Of a stretch of 64,000 bases of DNA, positions 60,101 to 64,000 are shown one piece after another. A program made the position numbers and the translations under genes. The notes beneath the pieces are model-generated. The model worked only from the letters and a program-made list of their open reading frames with translations. It was not told the origin of the DNA and searched no databases. The DNA comes from Kudoa neothunni (lineage: Eukaryota > Cnidaria): the NCBI GenBank assembly GCA_964304625.1, contig OZ199838.1:6448001-6512000 (forward strand), written 5' to 3'. Position 1 is the stretch's first letter. Each line of letters starts with the position of its first letter.

Positions 60101-63100
60101 TCAAGAATTTGTATGTGGGTTTTTTGCCCAACTGCAAATTAGAAGATATGCTTAGTTCTCCCTCTCAGAGCGGATTATCGTTCCATCAACAGAGCCAACA
60201 GGATGCACCTCTGATGGTAAGTTCGGTTCTAAATCAAGAAGATGGTTCGCTCTATACACAATTATTAAACTACATCAGTTGTATTATTATTGATGAGGAG
60301 GATATAAATCCAAGCGATGCCAAGATTGATAGTCACAATTTTAATGATTTTATCCAAAACATTTTTTTGAACAGCGCCGAATGTGATAATGCTAAATATC
60401 TTAGTGGCAAGGTTTGTCAGTTGAGAGAATCACTGCAAGGTTTTCTCCAGTCGTTATCGCTTTTGAATCCATTATTTGCACAATCAACATTCATTGAGGT
60501 GTTTCCTGTGTTGTGGGATTTCTACTACAATCAAGAGCTACAGCCGACGTTTGATAGCGAACTTGAAAAATTCATGCTTGATCCTGCCCACATTCATTAC
60601 GAGTGTACCACCTATAATGATAACTGTTTTGGGGTGGTGTCCGAATCGTGTTTCTCCTCAAATTTCAATTTCGAATCACCCAAGTTGTCAGCCGTGCATT
60701 ACGAAATGAGTACGTCGAGCAAACGTTCATACATTGACATTAACACGTTCAGCTATGTGCATAGTCAACTGTTACAGTCGAAGAGCGCTTTGAGTTGTAT
60801 GCTTGAAGCCACAATGAACTTTACAAATAGACCAATTCTAACGCCTTACATTGTGGCCTACATTGGTAAAAGTCATTTTTGCAACTTTGCTTCATTCATC
60901 TACTTGGAAAACCACATCAATGGTTTAAAACAAATTGAAGGCAGTTACAAAACGGATGATTTAGAGTTGTTCGAAAGCGATTCTACCGTTGATTCCAACA
61001 CGAACCCACCAAAAACAGGAAACAGCAACGAAGCTTATCAGGAAATACTTAATGAAATTGATAAGTCACGGAAATCATTAATCTCGTTGATATCTCCTCA
61101 CACCAATTGTAATGACTTACAATATGGAGTATATTCTGCGTCAGGTTATAGTCGACGTTTATTAGATCCATTAACATTTTCACTTCACGGTGAACACGAC
61201 ATAGCACTTACCTACTACGAAAATGTTCTACGAAATAGCAACCCAATGGACGATTCTCATGATCCTACAGAGGAACGATTATTGTTGAATGGATTTTTGG
61301 ACTGTTGTAAAGCTCTTGGTTCGTGGGATTTGTTGACGGAGATAAATAAAAACCAACTCAAACAACCAAAATGTGAAAGAATGATTGGATTGAATATGTT
61401 GCTGGAGAATTCTTGGAAGTTTGGTGATTGGCCCACCCTGAAAAATATTTTCAAACTTGTTGATCAGGATGAGTCTCTTTGCAACGACGCGTTCAGTCTA
61501 AACTACATTAGAACTATATACTTGTTGAATAAGGGTGTGCTGGATTTTTCTGATAAAACATGGATGGTTACTGGAGAAACTCATCTTTTAACCGCTATAA
61601 AAACTGTTGTCAACCAACTTAGGCGTTATCCTCTGCAGGTTGCAACAGTTAATCTCTCTCCCATGGTCAATCTCCAAAAAGTCAGTGAAATAGCTGATAT
61701 ATTTGATTTCTATCGTAATAACTTTGATACTATCAAGTCGATTAGCGTTGGTTCATCGTATTCGGTTCCATCTGAAACTCCCACCAATCGACCTAACATT
61801 ACTACCTCTACGTTACCACATAACCCCTCCAATAATCAACTGATTGTCGATCTTAAAACAATAGCCAGGGGTTGGAATATCAGATGCTATCGTTATATAG
61901 ATGATATATGCAGCTACAATGATATTATGAATCAACGTTGCTTGACATTCCTCTCTCTTTCGAGTATATTTATCAAAGATAAACTAACACAAAGTGTTTC
62001 CCAATCGACGGCATTACCTGCAGCATTTTCATACATTCCTCCGGAAACACCATCTAGTCAACCTAGCCCCCAAGTGAATTCAGTTCTTCAGGTGTGTTAT
62101 CAATGCACTCAAATCAGCTGTCTACACTTTGCTACCTCATTACGTCGTTCCGGTATATATTCCTCATCAATCAGCACTCTATCTAACATTCAAAATAACG
62201 ATGGAGCTAGCAATTCGATTATCATATTTATCCAAAAAGTGATCCAGCTTTGTAAGAATCTTATCGAGCTTTATGATATAAATGGTAACGAAGCACTACT
62301 TGAGGAGGCAATATCGGTATTGGATGTTGTGAACAACAAGGTCGTATCAAAAGATCAACTATCAAAACTGTATGTGATTCGTTCTCAGGTGTATGATCGT
62401 CAAAAGAAGTACAACAAATCCTCATCCACACTCGAGGAAGCACTCCACTTGAATGAATCATATCAGGCATGGTCCACATGGGGCGGTTTTCTGTATGATT
62501 TGTACGTGATATCTGAAAGTGATGATGTCGAGATTGCCAACGAATTAATTTCGTGTTATTTGAGTGCGGCACAATTTTCCAAAGAAATAGTCTCTGGAAG
62601 AGCGCTCTCTCGTGCTCTTCATGTGTTTGGTGAAAACCTGTCGGTACAACAAATTTGCGATACCTTCCAAAACGCCTGCGAATTAGTACCTTCGAATTAT
62701 TGGGTAAATTGGATTCCACACATTATAACGTTGTATTCATATGCGAAAATGAACATTGTGATGGCTTCTCTGATCAACAATTTAACACTCAACTTCCCTC
62801 AAGTATCGTTTTTCTGTTTAAGTGAGATAATTTTGTTTTAACACACATTCTATAGGCTCTTATTCCACATATTGTTCCCTACTTTGATGAACTTAAGGAT
62901 GCTGCTTATAATTCTGCCAAAAGTCATTCTAAATCGCTCGATCAACTACGTTTGAATACTTATCAGTTATTTTTTGAAAGAAATAAAGAGGTTCCGTTTG
63001 AAAGTAGTACTGTGAACACATTACCACATCATCAACTTGCAACCAATAATGTCTACAATCTGCTCAAATCAATTCTCGACAACCACCCTAACACCATTAG

Positions 63101-64000
63101 TTATCTACTTGCATTTATTTCATATGTATTTATTCATTTCTAAACCGTTCGTTTATTAATAAATTTCTAATCTATTTTTTAATTATTGGATTGATTTGTT
63201 GGAATTTAGATTGAAAAAATTACTCGTAAAACCTATTACCATGACATCATCAATTGCTTGTTTGATATCATTGCTTTGGTGATTGATAATAGGAAGAAAT
63301 TTTCTTCAACGTGTGATTCACCATCTATAGAAGAAGGGAAGCAAAATTCCAACTTTGAATCATTCAGACTGCAACTGTTCCGACATCTAAATTATTTTCA
63401 CGATTGCTTGAAGAAATGCGTACATTTACTAGATTCTGTTCAGTATGATAGACTGAATATGATGTAATTAGTAGATGCGATAAATTGTGTTGATTTATCT
63501 TTAGACTTAAAACATTCACTCAAACTAATCTTGCCACCATTATTGATGTGGAACAGCATTTGGAACTTTTAATACGGGCCTATCTGGAAATGAAGAAAGT
63601 TTACAAAAATCATGCATTGTATTTTTCCCCAACCTACCAATTCACGTTTCTAATCTAGCAATACTAATCTAGTTCATTTACAACACTTTCGAATGAGTTC
63701 GAAGAAAACAATGACACTACCGCCTATTTATTTTCATTCCATAAGATGAGCTATTTTTTGCTTACCAACATGGAATCCACTGAAATTCTCTATCCATTCA
63801 CCTATATTGAGACACCTTACGTAATTTGGTTTCGTGTGTGATGTGTTAGCGTTAATTGTCCACCTAGAATATTCAGCTTCCGTACCCTCGAATATCTATG
63901 ATATTACCAAAGTTGAAGTTGAAGTCAGGATTCAAGGGAAAATTATGGCCCTCTATCACTTGCGTTATGATGAATGGCGTGGTAATTTCGAACACCATTA
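48146..64000 (+). CDS. trrap: TRRAP (Tra1) PIKK-family scaffold, 5' part, runs off the window
   Basis: Giant HEAT-repeat/FAT pseudokinase scaffold that binds activators and recruits the SAGA and NuA4/TIP60 acetyltransferases. The start MERHLDDYQILVDFQ at 48146 is followed by small exons: 48146-48212, 48265-48317, 48371 on, about 48700-48813, 48863-48919, about 49080-49262, 49362-49462 and 49509-about 49597. Then 52981-about 53230 follows, and two huge exons 53515-58019 and 58080-62802 (1,501 and 1,574 codons), then 62856-63125, 63210-63463 and 63505 on. Matches by memory to human TRRAP: NVILCVKLVKDLIKYYQPF, FKDFIKLQLRIATL, GLTDLIKVLFVGARTM, ILTPYIVAYIGKSH, FSLHGEHDIALTYYENVLR. The FAT region lies in the second large exon; the pseudokinase lies beyond the edge. 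Several N-terminal junctions and those after 63650 are unresolved. Confidence 0.88.
49315..49332. repeat. (ACT)6 microsatellite in a TRRAP intron
   Basis: Six perfect ACT units inside the 99-bp intron 49263-49361, which is about twice the usual intron length here; the repeat probably accounts for part of the extra length. Confidence 0.9.
49840..52980 (+). other. long TRRAP intron (about 3.1 kb)
   Basis: Between the exon pieces ending before about 49840 and the exon starting at 52981 I find no coding match to TRRAP. Content is AT-rich with a dispersed repeat at 50520-50760. An open frame at 51723-52007 has no recognisable motif. A missed small exon cannot be excluded, because part of the TRRAP N-terminal region was not aligned. 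Confidence 0.5.
50520..50760 (+). repeat. dispersed repeat, copy 2
   Basis: Similar in order and sequence to 42740-42960 (GTGGATAAAGTAAAA, GCGGGCGGTTTCAATGAGAT). Lies in the long TRRAP intron; class unknown. Confidence 0.5.

Noticed and set aside
1-64000. CRISPR arrays, operons, prokaryotic or phage-type defence systems.
   Set aside because: The window is eukaryotic with spliced genes; no regularly spaced direct repeats or gene clusters of that kind were seen.

Overview
The window is AT-rich eukaryotic DNA, almost certainly from an animal. It carries a long-rod non-muscle-type myosin II heavy chain, TRRAP, UBC9, ribosomal protein S18, phosphomannomutase and a lysosomal phospholipase/LCAT-type lipase. 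Around them are transposon relics of typical animal families: hAT, Tc1/mariner, Tigger/pogo-like, Merlin, piggyBac, MULE and a tRNA-derived SINE. Almost all introns I could place by reading frame are about 40-65 bp. Such small introns next to a repeat-swollen genome suggest a reduced or parasitic invertebrate (a myxozoan-like cnidarian is one idea). The species cannot be fixed from this sequence.

Layout. 0.4-1.0 kb: RPS18 (+). 1.5-3.2 kb: a TA-flanked DNA element holding a SINE that itself holds a hAT element. 3.4-4.4 kb: Merlin relic. 5.2-6.7 kb: LPLA2/LCAT-like lipase (+). 7.3-12.5 kb: hAT relic, Tigger-like relic, second SINE. 14.4-24.3 kb: phosphomannomutase (+); its last exon lies 8.9 kb downstream of the others, beyond an intron packed with piggyBac, hAT, DD34E mariner and MULE relics. 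24.35-25.8 kb: a predicted membrane protein (-), tail to tail with it. 26.6-29.5 kb: a four-deep transposon nest. 32.8-38.7 kb: myosin II heavy chain (+). 41.2-41.8 kb: UBC9 (-). 46.2-47.3 kb: Tc1/mariner-type transposon with a broken transposase (-). 48.1-64.0 kb: TRRAP (+), running off the right edge.

The host genes are unrelated housekeeping functions: translation, mannose activation for glycosylation, lipid breakdown, SUMO conjugation, actomyosin contraction and chromatin acetyltransferase recruitment. I see no operon-like logic and no new multi-gene system. The most notable content is structural: the very large transposon-filled phosphomannomutase intron among minute introns, and nested insertions whose target-site duplications and empty sites can be read directly. 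All gene models were built by hand from reading frame, GT/AG sites and remembered family sequences; no search was run.
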